DNA from: Gemmatimonadota bacterium
Lineage (GTDB): Bacteria; Gemmatimonadota; Gemmatimonadetes; Gemmatimonadales; Gemmatimonadaceae
Assembly (NCBI GenBank): GCA_031127225.1
Contig: JARIEV010000011.1
Span: 1 to 43,614, forward strand
Direction of reading: 5' to 3'
DNA length: 43,614 nucleotides
Shown here: positions 42,130 to 43,614 of the stretch, piece after piece
How positions within the stretch are numbered: position 1 is the first letter of the stretch
Layout: each line of letters starts with the position of its first letter
Position numbers and translations under genes: made by a program
The notes under the pieces: model-generated
The model's database searches: none
What the model saw: only the letters and a program-made list of their open reading frames with translations
Told to the model about the DNA's origin: nothing

Positions 42130-42657
42130 ATGGCGATCGACCCACCCGCTGACCTGCACGTCCGCTTCAAGCGTCACCCGGATGGGTCCGCCTCGCTGAC
42201 CGGAACGCGACGCGACGGATCGGTGACGTGGCAACGGCAACGCGGGCCGTCGGCGATTGTCTTGCCCCCGCACGATCTTACGCACTACGCGGTCGAGACC
42301 GTCCTCGGTTTTCGGGGTGGGTTCTATGGTCTCCTCGCCGATGGCTGGGAGATCAGCGACTTCGCTGCGCCGTGGCCGCGCGGACCGATCCCTGAGGAAG
42401 CGCTGGTGGTGGAGCTGATTGTGGGCTTCTTCGACGTCGATCGCCGTCATGGAGCGCCGCTGACCATGGAGGCATTCCATGCACAGGCCACGCAGCATAT
42501 CGCGTCGCGCCGGGCGGCGGGGAAGAAAACCCCCACCCACCTTCCTGTGCTAACCGATGACGAGCTGGACCGGGTGCGGGCGTGTCGTACGGCGCTGTTG
42601 GCGCAGTGGACGGCCGTGCCCGCCGGCGGTGCGCTGGACCTCCAGTTCGTCCGGTGA
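42130..42657 (+). CDS. Conserved protein of unknown function
   Basis: This 175-residue protein has no signal peptide or membrane segment. The most distinctive part is VLPPHDLTHYAVETVLGFRGGFYGLLADGWEISDF, with a His-Asp-Leu-Thr-His motif that could bind a metal; the middle and end are helical. I recognise it only as a hypothetical family and claim no function. It begins 10 bp after the beta-barrel gene and ends 31 bp before the aminotransferase, so the three may form one transcription unit. Confidence 0.65.
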   Translation: MAIDPPADLHVRFKRHPDGSASLTGTRRDGSVTWQRQRGPSAIVLPPHDLTHYAVETVLGFRGGFYGLLADGWEISDFAAPWPRGPIPEEALVVELIVGFFDVDRRHGAPLTMEAFHAQATQHIASRRAAGKKTPTHLPVLTDDELDRVRACRTALLAQWTAVPAGGALDLQFVR

Positions 42658-42688
42658 CCGAGCGGGTTGGAGGCGTTACGTTTGGGTG

Positions 42689-43614
42689 ATGCGCCATCAC
42701 TTGCTTGACTCGCGCCAGGGGCTTTCCGGCGACGACCTGATCTTCACGCTCAATAGCGCCGCCCAGCAGCGGGCGGCGACGGGGGCGGCGGTGATCAACG
42801 CCACGGTCGGTGCGCTGCTCGACGACGACGGCAAGCTGGTTGTGCACGACAGCGTGATGGCGTTGTGGCGCGAACTGACGCCCATGGAGATCGCGCCGTA
42901 CGCGCCGATCGCCGGTGACCCGGCATTTCTGCTGGCACTTACGCAGCGGCACTGGCCGTCCCTCACGAGTCCCGGGGTGGCGGTGGCGACGCCCGGTGGT
43001 TCGGGCGCGCTGGCGCTGACGCTGCGCAATTTCGTGGAGCGTGGGCAGGCGATCCTCACGGCGGCTCCCTTCTGGGGCCCGTATGCCACCATCGCCGCCG
43101 AGGCGTCGGTTCGGTTGGAAACCGCGCCGTACCCCGCGCCCGGTGAATCACTCGACATTGGCGCGTGGGAAGCCAAGGCGCGTGACTTGCTCGAAGAGCA
43201 GGGGCGTCTGCTCGTGTGGCTGAATGATCCGTGTCACAACCCCACTGGGCGCAGCCTGTCGCGTGATGATCGCCGCACGCTGTTGTCGGTGCTGCGCGAC
43301 ATTGCCTCGCAGGGCCCGGTCACGCTGCTGCTGGATTTTGCGTACCTCGACTACGCCCGCGATCCCAACGACGTACGTGAGGCGCTCGACGACTATGCTG
43401 CCTTCGGTGCCGAGCAGGGGGTGCTGGTGTGCGCCAGCCTGAGCCTCAGCAAGGCGTTTACGCTGTACGGTTCGCGCGCCGGTGCGCTGGTGTTTCCGTG
43501 GAGCAGCGACACGGCGCTCAAGAGCGCGCTCGTGGCAAGTTGCCGCGGCACATGGAGCAACTGCGCGCGGGCACCGATGAGCGTGCTGGTGCGCATGAGC
43601 ACGAGTGACGCGGC
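42689..43614 (+). CDS. Class I/II (PLP) aminotransferase, 5' part
   Basis: The first 308 codons of this gene are in the window; it continues beyond the right edge. It is a fold-type I aminotransferase: a glycine-rich phosphate loop region VATPGGSGALALTLRNF, then LNDPCHNPTGRSLS (Asn in NPTG), an Asp in LLLDFAYLDYA that contacts the PLP ring nitrogen, and the cofactor lysine in SLSLSKAFTLYGSRAGAL (Lys255). The SKxFxxYGxRxGAL ending matches aspartate/aromatic aminotransferases. Substrate preference cannot be assigned without the C-terminal part. The start is ATG 42689 preceded by GGAGG at about 42669-42673. Confidence 0.9.
   Translation, partial: MRHHLLDSRQGLSGDDLIFTLNSAAQQRAATGAAVINATVGALLDDDGKLVVHDSVMALWRELTPMEIAPYAPIAGDPAFLLALTQRHWPSLTSPGVAVATPGGSGALALTLRNFVERGQAILTAAPFWGPYATIAAEASVRLETAPYPAPGESLDIGAWEAKARDLLEEQGRLLVWLNDPCHNPTGRSLSRDDRRTLLSVLRDIASQGPVTLLLDFAYLDYARDPNDVREALDDYAAFGAEQGVLVCASLSLSKAFTLYGSRAGALVFPWSSDTALKSALVASCRGTWSNCARAPMSVLVRMSTSDA

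Noticed and set aside
1-43614. CRISPR arrays, IS elements, tRNA or rRNA genes
   Set aside because: No regularly spaced repeats, transposase-like genes, terminal repeats or tRNA/rRNA hallmarks were seen by eye; a computed scan would be needed to exclude small tRNAs with certainty.

Overview
The window reads as an ordinary chromosomal stretch of a GC-rich, diderm (Gram-negative-type) bacterium. Exported lipoproteins, a SIMPL-family periplasmic protein, a type IV prepilin and a large outer-membrane beta-barrel-like protein all point to a cell with an outer membrane. The gene style and protein divergence fit Gemmatimonadota (Gemmatimonas-like), but this is an impression from the sequence and no single gene proves it. 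There are no insertion sequences, phage genes, CRISPR arrays, tRNAs or rRNAs that I can recognise.

Layout. 1-1.5 kb: 3' end of polA, then a prepilin with a candidate sigma-54 promoter and a small DUF4031-like gene. 1.5-4.3 kb (minus): a membrane-linked acyltransferase of the HX5D type and a UMF1-type MFS transporter. 4.35-11.7 kb (plus): a lipoprotein and a translationally coupled exported protein of unknown function, the RNA-binding protein Tex, and a SWIM-SNF2 helicase. 11.7-18.6 kb (minus): an exported M19 dipeptidase and a five-gene operon for a BMP-type nucleoside ABC importer, with a Nif3-like gene lodged between the binding protein and the ATPase. 18.6-23.8 kb (minus): parB, parA, two parS sites, a SIMPL protein, an AT-rich island with one DnaA-box-like 9-mer, and mnmG. 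This is the kind of neighbourhood seen near bacterial replication origins, although the origin itself is not shown.

23.9-28.5 kb: small conserved proteins, a YheT-type hydrolase, a DctA-type symporter overlapping a cysteine-less ArsC/Spx-like gene, and a coupled pair made of an HTTM-like membrane protein and an unknown partner. 28.6-31.5 kb (plus): a stress-type locus of a LuxR-type regulator with a degenerate receiver, a double-BON protein, and a Usp-Usp-DUF5335-like fusion. 31.6-36.3 kb: a class A beta-lactamase-fold protein lacking the omega-loop Glu, QueD, a hydrolase and a hexapeptide acyltransferase with overlapping divergent start codons, a DUF808 membrane protein, and a broken SGNH hydrolase. 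36.4-43.6 kb (plus): a second HX5D acyltransferase, an ABC-F ATPase, an outer-membrane beta-barrel-like protein, an unknown protein and the 5' part of a class I/II aminotransferase.

Most of the window is housekeeping and transport. The parts that best repay a second look are the degenerate-receiver stress locus, the Nif3-containing nucleoside operon, the coupled pairs of unknown function, and the SGNH gene broken by what looks like a short-repeat deletion. I did not find convincing evidence of a wholly new multi-gene system.
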